A DNA stretch of 64,000 bases from Verrucomicrobia bacterium S94 (GTDB lineage Bacteria > Verrucomicrobiota > Kiritimatiellia > Kiritimatiellales > Pontiellaceae). Made by a program: the position numbers and the translations under genes. Of the stretch, positions 42,565 to 50,801 are shown piece after piece. The notes beneath the pieces were generated by a model. It was not told where the DNA came from, searched no databases, and worked only from the letters and a program-made list of their open reading frames with translations. Positions within the stretch are counted from its first letter, which is position 1, and each line of letters starts with the position of its first letter. The DNA is taken from contig CP036201.1 in NCBI GenBank assembly GCA_004299845.1, forward strand, positions 744,001-808,000, given 5' to 3'.

Positions 42565-44214
42565 ATGGAACAGTTGAAGAAAAATGAAGCTTTTAGCGGT
42601 CCCGAAGGGCCGGTCGTTCTCGTTATTATGGATGGTGTCGGCATTGGGAAAAATCCGGAAACGGATTATGTGAAGATTGCGAATACACCGAATCTGGACT
42701 GGCTGAAGGAAAATGCCATCTATACTGAAGTTGCGGCGCATGGCCGGGCAGCCGGATTGCCGGATGACGGTGATATGGGCAACTCCGAAGTCGGTCATAA
42801 TGCAATCGGCTGCGGCAGGGTGTTTGATCAGGGTGCGGCGCTGGTGCGTAATGCCATCAATACCGGATCCATGTATGAAGGCGAAGTCTGGAAAAAGGTG
42901 ATCGGAAATGTGACCGAAAAGGATTCGACGCTCCATTTTATCGGTCTCTGTTCCGACGGTAATGTGCATTCCAATCTTGAGCATTTTGAGGCGATGGTGA
43001 AACAGGCCAAAGCTGAAGGCATTAAAAAAATACGTCTGCACGCATTGATTGACGGCCGGGACGTTCCGCCGACATCGGCTCTGGAATATGTAGAACGCAT
43101 TGAAAATTTCCTGACGGAAATGAATGCGGATGGAACGGTGGATTACAGCGTGGCTTCGGGGGGCGGCCGCATGGCGATTACGATGGATCGCTATGATGCG
43201 AACTGGTCGATGGTTGAAGCGGGCTGGAAAACGCACGTGAAAGCGGAAGGTCGGATGTTTACTTCCATGAAAGAAGCGGTTGAAACCTTCCGTGCGGAAA
43301 AACCGGGTATTCTGGACCAGGACCTTCCACCGTTTGTTATCGAGCGCGACGGCGCTCCGGTCGGTCCGATTGTGGACGGTGACAGTGTGATTCTGTTCAA
43401 TTTCCGCGGTGACCGTGCGCTGGAAATCACCAAAGCTTTTGAAGCGGAGGAACTGAAAGAGTTTCCGCGCGGTCCGAAGCCGGATGTGCTGTACGCCGGT
43501 ATGATGCAGTACGACGGCGACCTGGGGGTTCCGAAGCTGTTCCTGGTTGCGCCGCCGGCTATTGACCGGACGATGAGTGAATATCTTTCGAATGCAGGTG
43601 TGAAGCAGTTCGCAATTTCAGAAACCCAGAAATTCGGCCATGTGACCTATTTCTTCAACGGCAATAATTCCGGAAAATTTGAAACGGAAACCTGGAAGGA
43701 AATTCTTTCCGATGTCTGCCCGTTTGAAGATGCACCGCGCATGAAAGCTGAAGAGATCACCGATGAAGTCGTTGCGGCGATCAAAAGCGGTGAATATAAA
43801 TTTATCCGTCTGAATTTCCCGAATGGCGATATGGTCGGTCATACCGGTGTGTTCGAAGCGGTGAAAGTGGCGATTGAGGCGGTGGACGAAGGTGTCGGCC
43901 GTATTATGGAAGCGCTGAAGGAAACCGGCGGTATCATGGTCTGTTCGGCCGACCATGGTAACTCGGATGATATGTGTGCGCTGGATAAAAAGACCGGGGA
44001 GATTAAACGCGATGAAGATGGAAAGCCGCTGCCGAAGACAGCGCACTCGCTGAATCCGGTTCCGGTGTTTGTTTATGACCCGTCGAATGCGGCGCATGCG
44101 AAGAAGGCCGATGTTGAAAAACCGGGGATTGCGAATCTGGCGGCGACCTGCATCACACTGCTGGGATATGAGCCTCCGGAGGATTATACGCCGAGTCTGG
44201 TAACAGTCGGCTAA
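42565..44214 (+). CDS. gpmI: 2,3-bisphosphoglycerate-independent phosphoglycerate mutase
   Basis: Glycolytic enzyme that interconverts 3- and 2-phosphoglycerate with two Mn ions. The 549-residue protein has the alkaline-phosphatase-fold opening VVLVIMDGVGIGKN and the catalytic Ser74 in MGNSEVGHNAIGCGR. The inserted transferase domain carries LHALIDGRDVPPTSALEYV and ASGGGRMAITMDRY, and the C-terminal metal sites are FPNGDMVGHTG and VCSADHGNSDD. It is ~35 residues longer than the E. coli enzyme, mostly through an extra segment near the end (CALDKKTGEIKRDEDGKPLP). CAGGAGATG precedes the ATG. A terminator-like hairpin in the leader may affect its expression. Confidence 0.96.
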   Translation: MEQLKKNEAFSGPEGPVVLVIMDGVGIGKNPETDYVKIANTPNLDWLKENAIYTEVAAHGRAAGLPDDGDMGNSEVGHNAIGCGRVFDQGAALVRNAINTGSMYEGEVWKKVIGNVTEKDSTLHFIGLCSDGNVHSNLEHFEAMVKQAKAEGIKKIRLHALIDGRDVPPTSALEYVERIENFLTEMNADGTVDYSVASGGGRMAITMDRYDANWSMVEAGWKTHVKAEGRMFTSMKEAVETFRAEKPGILDQDLPPFVIERDGAPVGPIVDGDSVILFNFRGDRALEITKAFEAEELKEFPRGPKPDVLYAGMMQYDGDLGVPKLFLVAPPAIDRTMSEYLSNAGVKQFAISETQKFGHVTYFFNGNNSGKFETETWKEILSDVCPFEDAPRMKAEEITDEVVAAIKSGEYKFIRLNFPNGDMVGHTGVFEAVKVAIEAVDEGVGRIMEALKETGGIMVCSADHGNSDDMCALDKKTGEIKRDEDGKPLPKTAHSLNPVPVFVYDPSNAAHAKKADVEKPGIANLAATCITLLGYEPPEDYTPSLVTVG

Positions 44215-44225
44215 ACGAACGTTAA

Positions 44226-44278
44226 CCGTGAAGTTCGCGAAGAACGCGAAGGTGTGCATGGATTACTTTGCGCCCTTG
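44226..44278. repeat. Possible dispersed intergenic repeat with short palindrome
   Basis: The spacer between gpmI and the lptC-like gene has a low-complexity run of TTCGCG-AAGAA-CGCGAA (a 6-bp inverted repeat) followed by a GCGCCCTTGGCGTTCTT segment that partly repeats it in reverse. Segments of this style are often multi-copy spacers in environmental bacteria. Only one copy is in this window, so the call is tentative. Confidence 0.3.
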
Positions 44279-44305
44279 GCGTTCTTCTGTTATTAGATAG
44301 GATCT

Positions 44306-44794
44306 ATGAAGCTTACTCTGCAATCAGCTCTGGCACTGACTGTTTTATGCGGAATTGTATCTGCACAGATTCCGGATGTCGGGTCTTCCGTAAACCTGTA
44401 TGATTATTTCGATTCCGGAGACGGGATCGAAGGGATTAATGTGCCTTATTACGGGGAGGATGGAGAGCTGCAGGCCCGTCTGTTCGGCGGTTATGCAAAA
44501 CTGCTTGACGGCGGGAAGGTTGAGGTCACGAATATCCGGATTGATGTCTATGATGAGGGCCGGGTGATAATGACTGTTTATGCACCGCAGTGTTATACAG
44601 CACTGGAAGAAACGGAGCATGAGAAGGTCCTGAGCATTTATTCCGATGGGGATGTGCTGATTGAAATGGAGCAAATGACTGTGGCCGGGCGCGGTTTCCG
44701 TTTCAGTTCAGGCAGGAACCGTTTTGAAATTCTGGAGGATTCCCGGATTCTGGTTAAAAAGGGTGCGCGCGGGATGAAGGGGGAGGATCTGTGA
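44306..44794 (+). CDS. LptC/LptA-family periplasmic protein of LPS export
   Basis: A 162-residue exported protein (signal peptide about residues 1-20, ending VSA). The body repeats short beta strands of the OstA/LptC type: INVPYYGEDGELQARLFGG, VEVTNIRIDVYDEGRVI, VLSIYSDGDVLIEM and a GRGFRFSSGRNRFEI ending. These edge-stacked strands form the bridge that passes LPS across the periplasm. It overlaps the next OstA-like gene by 4 bases (ATGA), and lptB follows, so the group is an Lpt module. Whether it plays the LptC or an LptA role cannot be decided by eye. Confidence 0.75.
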   Translation: MKLTLQSALALTVLCGIVSAQIPDVGSSVNLYDYFDSGDGIEGINVPYYGEDGELQARLFGGYAKLLDGGKVEVTNIRIDVYDEGRVIMTVYAPQCYTALEETEHEKVLSIYSDGDVLIEMEQMTVAGRGFRFSSGRNRFEILEDSRILVKKGARGMKGEDL

Positions 44795-45549
44795 TCCGGT
44801 ACTTCTTTGTTTTTTCGGGCCTTTTACTGCTGGTTTCATGTTCACCGCAGAATGATGCCGAGGGGGATGAGTCGTGGGCGGATATCGAAGCTATTGCTGA
44901 CGATGCCGGCACGGTTTCGTCTGCTGCCGGTGATGAGCCGGGAGATCGTATGCCGGCGTCCGGAGCTGCGGTTGCGGAAGAGTTTATTCCGTTTTCCGAG
45001 CGTCTGGAAGCGATGAAAACGGTGGGGCGTAAAGCGGGGGAAACGCTGCTGAGCGGAAGAAGTCTGACGCTGGATTATGAGCGGCGTTATGTTGCACTGA
45101 ACGAAAATGTGGTGGTGCAGGATGATGAGGGCCGGTTGACATCGGAGCGTTTGATCGGGCGTTTTTCGACTTCGAATACTGTAGAGTTTATTGAGGCGGA
45201 AGGCGGAGTGACGCTGGTTCAAAGTAACCGGACGGCGACAGCGGATCATGTCATCTATAATCACCGCAGCGGTTTTGTGAAGCTGGAGGGCCGGGCCTCG
45301 GCATCGCAGGACGGAAATCGATTGTCGGGCGAGCGGATTCAGCTGTGGATTCGCGGTGACCGCCGGATGATCTGTGAGCCGAATGCATTGCTGCAAATTA
45401 CCGGAGATTCGGCGCTGGTGCTGGATGGAATTGAAGGTGAATCCAGACTGGATACGGAAATCCGTGCGGACCGGGCGGTTTATGATGAAGCTCAGGGGTG
45501 GCGGAGCTGGTGGGAAATGTGCGTGTGCGTGATCCGCGGGCGGCAATGA
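44791..45549 (+). CDS. LptA/OstA-like lipoprotein, N-terminal part (frameshifted)
   Basis: About 235 residues of valid sequence. It starts with a lipoprotein signal (LLLVSC, Cys17), an acidic low-complexity linker (about 20-65), and then OstA-type strands: LLSGRSLTLDYERRYVAL, NVVVQDDEGRLTSERLIGRF, VEFIEAEGGVTLVQSNRTAT and RLSGERIQLWIRGDRRM. After EAQGW the frame becomes meaningless. One extra G in the GGGG at 45495-45498 joins it to the part at 45498-45857 as YDEAQGVAELVGNVRVRDP, a natural OstA strand. The whole would be ~355 residues, with two OstA-like halves. It lies between the lptC-like gene and lptB. Confidence 0.8.
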   Translation: MIRYFFVFSGLLLLVSCSPQNDAEGDESWADIEAIADDAGTVSSAAGDEPGDRMPASGAAVAEEFIPFSERLEAMKTVGRKAGETLLSGRSLTLDYERRYVALNENVVVQDDEGRLTSERLIGRFSTSNTVEFIEAEGGVTLVQSNRTATADHVIYNHRSGFVKLEGRASASQDGNRLSGERIQLWIRGDRRMICEPNALLQITGDSALVLDGIEGESRLDTEIRADRAVYDEAQGWRSWWEMCVCVIRGRQ

Positions 45550-45857
45550 ATTGTGAAAATGTGCGCCTGTTTCTGAAAGATGATCACGAAATTGATTGGA
45601 TAGAGGCGGTCGGCGGAGTAATAATCCAATCAGACGACAGGAGAGCGTTGGCCGGGCGTGCGCTGTACCATGCTGATGAGGGAAGATTTACGCTCGAAGA
45701 TGAGCCGAAGGTGAAGCAGGGACTGAATGTGATGACGGGAGAGCGGATTTTTTTCTGGCATGAAAACCGGCGAATGCTGTGTGAACCGAACGCCCGTGTG
45801 CTGCTCTATCTGGATGAGGAAACCAAAGCAAAATTCCTGAAAGATTTAGACGAATAA
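45498..45857 (+). CDS. LptA/OstA-like lipoprotein, C-terminal part (frameshift remainder)
   Basis: About 119 residues that continue the OstA-type strand pattern (VAELVGNVRVRDP, WIEAVGGVIIQSDDRRALAG, PKVKQGLNVMTGERIFFW, NRRMLCEPNARVLLY). The repeat 'RRMxCEPNA' is found in both halves, showing internal duplication of the OstA unit. It has no signal peptide or Shine-Dalgarno of its own and is best read as the rest of the lipoprotein begun at 44791. The stop at 45857 touches the lptB ATG. Confidence 0.75.
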   Translation: MAELVGNVRVRDPRAAMNCENVRLFLKDDHEIDWIEAVGGVIIQSDDRRALAGRALYHADEGRFTLEDEPKVKQGLNVMTGERIFFWHENRRMLCEPNARVLLYLDEETKAKFLKDLDE

Positions 45858-46595
45858 ATGGCTGCTGAAGAAACCTATCTGATCCGGACCGAAAAGCTGG
45901 TGAAGGCATATAAAGGCCGTAAGGTCGTCCGCGAAGTTGATGTGAATGTCAAAGCCGGTGAAATTGTCGGGCTGCTGGGGCCCAATGGCGCGGGTAAGAC
46001 CACCACATTCTACATGATTGTCGGGCTGATTAAGCCAACGAAGGGCAAGGTCTTTTTTCGCGACAAGAATGTTACCGGCACACCGATGTTCAAGCGGGCA
46101 CGTATGGGCATGGGCTATCTTTCGCAGGAACCTTCCATTTTCCGTAAGCTCACCGTGCAGGAGAATGTGATGTCTATTCTGGAGACGCTGCCGCTCTCTT
46201 CGAAGGAGCGGAAAGAGCGGCTCGAGCAGTTGCTGGATGACCTGAAAATTACAAAACTGGCGAAACAGAAAGCCTATACCCTTTCCGGCGGGGAGCGCCG
46301 GCGGTTGGAAATTGCCCGCTCGCTGGTTACAAATCCGGCGATTATTCTGCTGGATGAACCGTTTGCCGGTGTGGATCCGCTGGCGGTTGCTGATGTTCAG
46401 GAAATTGTTAAAACGCTGAAGGATAGGGGATTGGGCGTTCTGATTACCGATCACAGTGTGCGCGATACCCTGGAGGTGGTGGACCGGGCTTATCTGCTGT
46501 GTGACGGCCAGGTGCTGCGTGAGGGCGACAGTGACTTTTTGGTGAATGACGAAATGAGCCGTGAACTTTATCTGGGTCCACGGTTCAGTATGTAA
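45858..46595 (+). CDS. lptB: LPS export ABC transporter ATP-binding protein
   Basis: A 245-residue cytoplasmic ATPase that powers LPS extraction with LptF/LptG. Walker A is LLGPNGAGKTTTFYMI, the Q-loop region is GMGYLSQEPSIFRKLTV, the signature is LSGGERRRLEIARSL, and Walker B is IILLDEPFAGVDP followed by ITDHSVRDTLEVVDRAYLL. The SQEPSIFRKL and ITDHSVRDTL segments are diagnostic of LptB among ABC proteins. It directly follows the OstA-like genes. lptF and lptG are not in the window. Confidence 0.96.
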   Translation: MAAEETYLIRTEKLVKAYKGRKVVREVDVNVKAGEIVGLLGPNGAGKTTTFYMIVGLIKPTKGKVFFRDKNVTGTPMFKRARMGMGYLSQEPSIFRKLTVQENVMSILETLPLSSKERKERLEQLLDDLKITKLAKQKAYTLSGGERRRLEIARSLVTNPAIILLDEPFAGVDPLAVADVQEIVKTLKDRGLGVLITDHSVRDTLEVVDRAYLLCDGQVLREGDSDFLVNDEMSRELYLGPRFSM

Positions 46596-46614
46596 ACTAC
46601 GAAAGGAGCAACCC

Positions 46615-46911
46615 ATGCAAGTTAGCATTACAGGTCGGCATCTCAATGTCACTGACAACGTCAAAGCTCACGTGGAAGAGAAGCTGGAGCGATGTCTGGG
46701 TGTGTTTCCGCGAATAGAAACCATTCGGGTGATTCTTGATCAGGAAGCTCGGGAAAATGTGTCTGAAGTGATTATTCAGGCTTCGAATCATATTCGCGTA
46801 ACGGCAAAAGAGAGGTCGGAGAATCTGTATGATGCGATCGACCGCTCCATTGAACATGCCGAGCGCCAGATGCGCAAAGAGCGAGATAAAGTACAGGATC
46901 ATCATAAGTAA
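46615..46911 (+). CDS. hpf: Ribosome hibernation-promoting factor (HPF/YfiA family)
   Basis: A 98-residue short-form HPF that binds the 30S subunit and quiets idle ribosomes. It starts MQVSITGRHLNVTDNVKAHV and has the family's central AREN(V)SEVIIQ strand and the DLYDAIDRSIEHAERQM-like helix (ENLYDAIDRSIEHAERQMRK). ATG 46615 has GAAAGGAGC before it; the longer upstream frame overlaps lptB and is not homologous. The order lptB-hpf-hprK-ptsH mirrors the rpoN region of proteobacteria, without rpoN. Confidence 0.93.
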   Translation: MQVSITGRHLNVTDNVKAHVEEKLERCLGVFPRIETIRVILDQEARENVSEVIIQASNHIRVTAKERSENLYDAIDRSIEHAERQMRKERDKVQDHHK

Positions 46912-46926
46912 AGATTCGTGAAGAAT

Positions 46927-46971
46927 TCAGAATGAAGAGTTGCTATTCAGGTGGTAAATTCTTCATTCTGA
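46927..46971. repeat. Intergenic inverted repeat (possible dispersed element)
   Basis: Arms TCAGAATGAAGA and TCTTCATTCTGA are perfectly complementary (12 bp) around a 21-base loop, in the spacer between hpf and hprK. There is no T run after it, so it is not a standard terminator. It may protect the message 3' end or be a copy of a mobile palindrome. Confidence 0.5.
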
Positions 46972-46999
46972 TGTTCTGAATAGATTTTGGAGACCGATC

Positions 47000-47938
47000 G
47001 TGGCCATTACCGTTAAAACTCTGTGGGATGAGGGTGCAGATAAGCTGCAGCTCAGCATTATTGCGGGCGAACAGTATCTGGACCGTAAACTGCCCGAAAC
47101 CACCATGAACCGTCCGGGGTTGGCGCTGACCGGTTTTTTTCAGTACTTTGCGAATCAGCGTCTTCAGATTTTCGGTCTGGCTGAATTTACTTATATGAAG
47201 AGTCTGACGCAGGAGGAGCGTTCCCGGCGGCTGGCGGACCTTTTTGATCAGCAGATTCCCGGCATCGTCATTACCCGGAATCGCAAACCGTCGAAAGAGA
47301 TGATTGAACTGGCTGAAAAACATAGAGTGCCGGTTTTCCGTACGCCGATGGTGACAATGAACTTTGTGAATGAGTGCACCGTGATTCTTGAGAAGCTGAC
47401 AGCGCCTCAGGAACGCATTCAGGGTACCTGTCTGGAGATTATGGGTATTGGTGTACTGCTTCGCGGTGATCCCGGGATTGGTAAAAGCGAAACAGCGTTG
47501 GCGCTTATCGAACGCGGTTACAGTCTGGTTTCTGACGATGTCACTGAAGTGCGTGCAAATTCCCGTGGCCGGCTGGTCTGCTGGGCCAATGAAGTGACGC
47601 GTTATCATATGGAAATCCGGGGTCTGGGGATCATCCATGTGCCGAGCCTGTTCGGGATTGCCGCTATTCGCCGGCAGACGGAACTCGACCTGGTGGTTGA
47701 TCTGAAAAATCCGACAGGTAATGAGGATCGCACGGGAGTGCAGCCTGAAACGGTTGAAATTATGGGTATAAAGGTTCCGTATATCACGTTGCCGGTCCGT
47801 TCCGGGCGTGATATGGCGAATATTGTAGAGGTAGCCGCATTGAACCAGAAGCTGAAGGAGCTGGGTCATGATGCGGCGAAAGAGCTGGATGATAAAATTA
47901 TCAGCCGGCTTACCAGAGGGCGGGTGCGCAATGGCTGA
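47000..47938 (+). CDS. hprK: HPr kinase/phosphorylase
   Basis: A 312-residue bifunctional enzyme that phosphorylates and dephosphorylates the regulatory Ser of HPr. Its N-terminal domain is followed by the P-loop GVLLRGDPGIGKSETALALI and the SLVSDDVTEVRA segment. The family signature EIRGLGIIHVPSLFGIAAI is present, and the C-terminus has the LPVRSGRDMANIVEVAA helix. The start is GTG at 47000 with TTGGAGACC ahead. Its 3' end overlaps ptsH by 8 bases. Confidence 0.96.
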   Translation: MAITVKTLWDEGADKLQLSIIAGEQYLDRKLPETTMNRPGLALTGFFQYFANQRLQIFGLAEFTYMKSLTQEERSRRLADLFDQQIPGIVITRNRKPSKEMIELAEKHRVPVFRTPMVTMNFVNECTVILEKLTAPQERIQGTCLEIMGIGVLLRGDPGIGKSETALALIERGYSLVSDDVTEVRANSRGRLVCWANEVTRYHMEIRGLGIIHVPSLFGIAAIRRQTELDLVVDLKNPTGNEDRTGVQPETVEIMGIKVPYITLPVRSGRDMANIVEVAALNQKLKELGHDAAKELDDKIISRLTRGRVRNG

Positions 47939-48209
47939 TCAGATCGTGGAGAAAAAGTTTGAAGTGCTCAACGAGTACGGCATCCATGCCCGTCCGGCAG
48001 CTCTGCTGGTGAAAGCGGCAGGAAAATATGATTGCGATATTTTCATCGAAAAGGATGGAAACAAAGTGTCGTGTAAAAGCATTATGGGGCTGATGACCAT
48101 TGAGGGTTATCCGGGAAGTATCATGAAGGTAACTGCGTCGGGGATTGATGCCCAGGAAGCCATGGATGAAATTGAGGAGCTTTTTGTTAACAAATTCGGC
48201 GAGGACTGA
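47931..48209 (+). CDS. ptsH: Phosphocarrier protein HPr
   Basis: A 92-residue HPr. The catalytic His19 lies in YGIHARPAALLVKAA, and the regulatory Ser50 in VSCKSIMGLMTIEG, the target of HprK. Start 47931 is set by AGAGGGCGGG upstream and by homology; an earlier in-frame ATG would add 21 unrelated residues. It overlaps hprK and is followed 6 bases later by ptsI. Confidence 0.96.
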   Translation: MADQIVEKKFEVLNEYGIHARPAALLVKAAGKYDCDIFIEKDGNKVSCKSIMGLMTIEGYPGSIMKVTASGIDAQEAMDEIEELFVNKFGED

Positions 48210-48214
48210 TTCCG

Positions 48215-49990
48215 GTGTCTGAATCACAGGTGAAAAACGAGATTGCCCTGAAGGGGATCGGCGTATCTCCGGGCATTGCGGTATACACCTGCCGTCTATT
48301 TGCTCCTCAGACTGAAAAAGCGGTCCGGCGGTCTATTTCCGAGGAGGAAGTTCCGTTTGAAATAGCGCGTTTTGAAGAAGCGCTTATTGCCACTCATGAA
48401 CAGATCAGACATATCCAGAAAGAGGTGGCTGATGTGCTGGGTGATGAACATGCCAGTATTTTCGATGCACATATTCTGGTGGTTGATGATCGTACATTTA
48501 TTGAAGAGGTCATTCGCTCCATCAAGAATGATCTGATCAATGTTGAACCCATTCTGCAGACCGTATCCAACCGTTATGCGGATATGCTGTCAAAAATGGA
48601 AGATTCCTATCTCTCGGAACGCGCTGCGGATATCCGGGATGTTACAAAGCGTATTCTTGCCAATCTGGCCGGCGAAACCATCGATCAGATGAAACAGGTG
48701 AAAGAGCCCTGTCTTGTGGTGGCGCACGATCTGGCCCCATCCGATACCGCGAGTATTGACCGTAATCTGGTTAAGGCTTTTGCAACTGATCTCGGCAGCT
48801 CTACATCACACACCGCTATTATGGCGAAAGCGCTGGAAGTTCCGGCGGTGGTGGGATTGCATAATATAACGGCGGTGGTTTCACCCGGAGATCAGGTGCT
48901 TCTTGACGGAGGAAAAGGACTGGTATTTGTCAATCCGACCCGGGAGCGTCTGGAAGAATACCGGAAACGCGCTGAGGAACAGCAGCAGATCCGTACCGAA
49001 CTGGAGTCTCTGCGGGATAAGGCCCCGGAAACACTCGATGGCTATCTGGTTCCGATCACGGCGAATATTGAACTGCTGGAAGAGCTGGAGGGTGTGGATG
49101 CCCGTGGCGCTAAAGGTATTGGTCTGTTCCGGACGGAATTCATGTTTCTGGGCGCTCACAGGCTTCCTTCCGAAGATGAGCAGGCAGCGGCTTATACGCG
49201 GGCTGCGAAAAGTCAGTATCCGTCGCCGGTGGTTATTCGTACGCTGGATCTTGGGGCGGATAAAATGCCGGTGGGTTTCGAGAATCCCGATGAGTTGAAT
49301 CCTTTTCTGGGGGATCGTGCAATCCGGTTGTGTCTTGCGCGGCCGGAGCTGTTTAAAACTCAGCTTCGTGCAATTCTGAGGGCCAGCGTGTATGATAATG
49401 TGCGGATCATGTATCCCATGGTCTGCTGTGTTCGGGAGGTGCAGGATGCTAATACGCTGCTGCGCCAATGCATGATGGAACTGAGCGAGGAGGGCGTTCC
49501 GTTTAATAAAGACATCCAGATCGGCACGATGATCGAAGTGCCTTCCGCCGCTCTGATTGCTGATATTATTGCGCCGCATGTCAGTTTTTTCAGTCTGGGA
49601 ACTAACGATCTGATCCAGTACACCATGGCCGTGGATCGTGGAAATGAAAATGTGGCGCACCTTTACAATCCCACACATATGGCCATCATCCGGCTGATTG
49701 ACCATGTGGTTAAAGTGAGTCATAAAAACGGTTTATGGACGTGTGTCTGCGGACAGATGGCTGCGACGGCTCCGTATGTCCCGTTGCTGATCGGTCTGGG
49801 AGTGGATGAGTTGTCGGTGAGTCCGTCGCAGGCACCGTTGATCAAAGATGTAATCCGTAAACTGCATTATTCCAGTGCAGTTGAGCTGGCCCAGACTGCG
49901 TTGAATTCACACTCTGCTGAGCATGTTGAGCAACTGTGTATTGATCTTATCCGTAGAATTGCGCCGGAAGTGCTCGAACTTTCGGAATAA
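48215..49990 (+). CDS. ptsI: PTS enzyme I (phosphoenolpyruvate-protein phosphotransferase)
   Basis: A 591-residue EI that passes phosphate from PEP to HPr. It has the N-terminal KGIGVSPGIAV opening, the active-site His199 in TDLGSSTSHTAIMA, and the PEP-binding barrel signatures GIGLFRTEFMFL, RTLDLGADKMP, IGTMIEVPSAAL and FFSLGTNDLIQYTMAVDR. The catalytic Cys lies near the end in CVCGQMA. The start is GTG (GTGTCTGAATC). With HPr and HprK but no sugar-specific EII in the window, the set may serve regulation rather than sugar uptake. Confidence 0.96.
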   Translation: MSESQVKNEIALKGIGVSPGIAVYTCRLFAPQTEKAVRRSISEEEVPFEIARFEEALIATHEQIRHIQKEVADVLGDEHASIFDAHILVVDDRTFIEEVIRSIKNDLINVEPILQTVSNRYADMLSKMEDSYLSERAADIRDVTKRILANLAGETIDQMKQVKEPCLVVAHDLAPSDTASIDRNLVKAFATDLGSSTSHTAIMAKALEVPAVVGLHNITAVVSPGDQVLLDGGKGLVFVNPTRERLEEYRKRAEEQQQIRTELESLRDKAPETLDGYLVPITANIELLEELEGVDARGAKGIGLFRTEFMFLGAHRLPSEDEQAAAYTRAAKSQYPSPVVIRTLDLGADKMPVGFENPDELNPFLGDRAIRLCLARPELFKTQLRAILRASVYDNVRIMYPMVCCVREVQDANTLLRQCMMELSEEGVPFNKDIQIGTMIEVPSAALIADIIAPHVSFFSLGTNDLIQYTMAVDRGNENVAHLYNPTHMAIIRLIDHVVKVSHKNGLWTCVCGQMAATAPYVPLLIGLGVDELSVSPSQAPLIKDVIRKLHYSSAVELAQTALNSHSAEHVEQLCIDLIRRIAPEVLELSE

Positions 49991-50015
49991 CGGTTCTTTC
50001 AATCCCCGGAACGGT

Positions 50016-50735
50016 TCAGGCGTCGCCGGCGCGTAAATGCTGTACCTGGACCATCGTGTATTCCCAGCCCTGCTGAATGTACTGCCATGTATAACTGTAA
50101 ACGGCGACCGTGTCATCTTTCAGTAAATCCCGGAAGGTGGCGGCTTGCGGAGTTCCGACCAGCACCATCCACAGACCGATCACCAGCAGATTCGCAATAT
50201 AGATGACCGCATACGAGAAGATGCGGCCATGTTCCTGCACATCCGGCTGCTGTTCGGCCAGCATGCTGATGGTGAATGTTACATGAAAGGCCCAGGTGAG
50301 GCCTACGCCGGCCAGCCACCAGATACGGTAAGGTTCCACGTCGAGCGACAAGGAAAGCAGATAGTATACGGCAATAACAATGACGGTATAAAACGGAAAA
50401 AAATAGGGGGACAGTGTAATCAGAAAATTAGTTCTGGAGAGTTCAACGTGTCCGCCATCTTTACCGACTTTCATGCCGCCGACGCGGCTGCCCATCATCA
50501 GGGCCCAGAGGGCATGGGTAAGTTCATGGGCAAGGACATAGGTTCGGACCGGGCGGGGGAGAATGAAATAGATCGCCACCCATACGGCAAATCCGATAGG
50601 TAGTGCCCATATTTCCTGCGGATGAGTCGGAGCAGTGGATACCGAATCCTGATAAAGGGCATAAATGGCTGTGGAGACGGCCCAGCAGAGTGGGAGCAGG
50701 CCGATCCCGATCAGCATTTTGATGAATTTCCACAT
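50016..50735 (-). CDS. M50-like membrane metalloprotease
   Basis: A 239-residue inner-membrane protein with about 5-6 hydrophobic segments. The zinc motif HELTHALWALMMG (HExxH) lies at the start of the third helix region, as in site-2-type proteases. There follow GHVELSRTNFLITLSPYFFPFY, with a Ser-Pro that may help line the active site, and LTWAFHVTFTISMLAEQQPDV, whose Asp in QPD fits the third zinc ligand position. It is convergent with ptsI and follows the cytochrome-TPR gene on the same strand after 66 bases. Substrate unknown. Confidence 0.72.
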   Translation of the reverse strand: MWKFIKMLIGIGLLPLCWAVSTAIYALYQDSVSTAPTHPQEIWALPIGFAVWVAIYFILPRPVRTYVLAHELTHALWALMMGSRVGGMKVGKDGGHVELSRTNFLITLSPYFFPFYTVIVIAVYYLLSLSLDVEPYRIWWLAGVGLTWAFHVTFTISMLAEQQPDVQEHGRIFSYAVIYIANLLVIGLWMVLVGTPQAATFRDLLKDDTVAVYSYTWQYIQQGWEYTMVQVQHLRAGDA

Positions 50736-50801
50736 GCCGGGTAAGTAGCATTTCCAGGAGGTGGAAGCAATGGATTCCAGCTCCTGAAAACGATACAGAT
50801 T

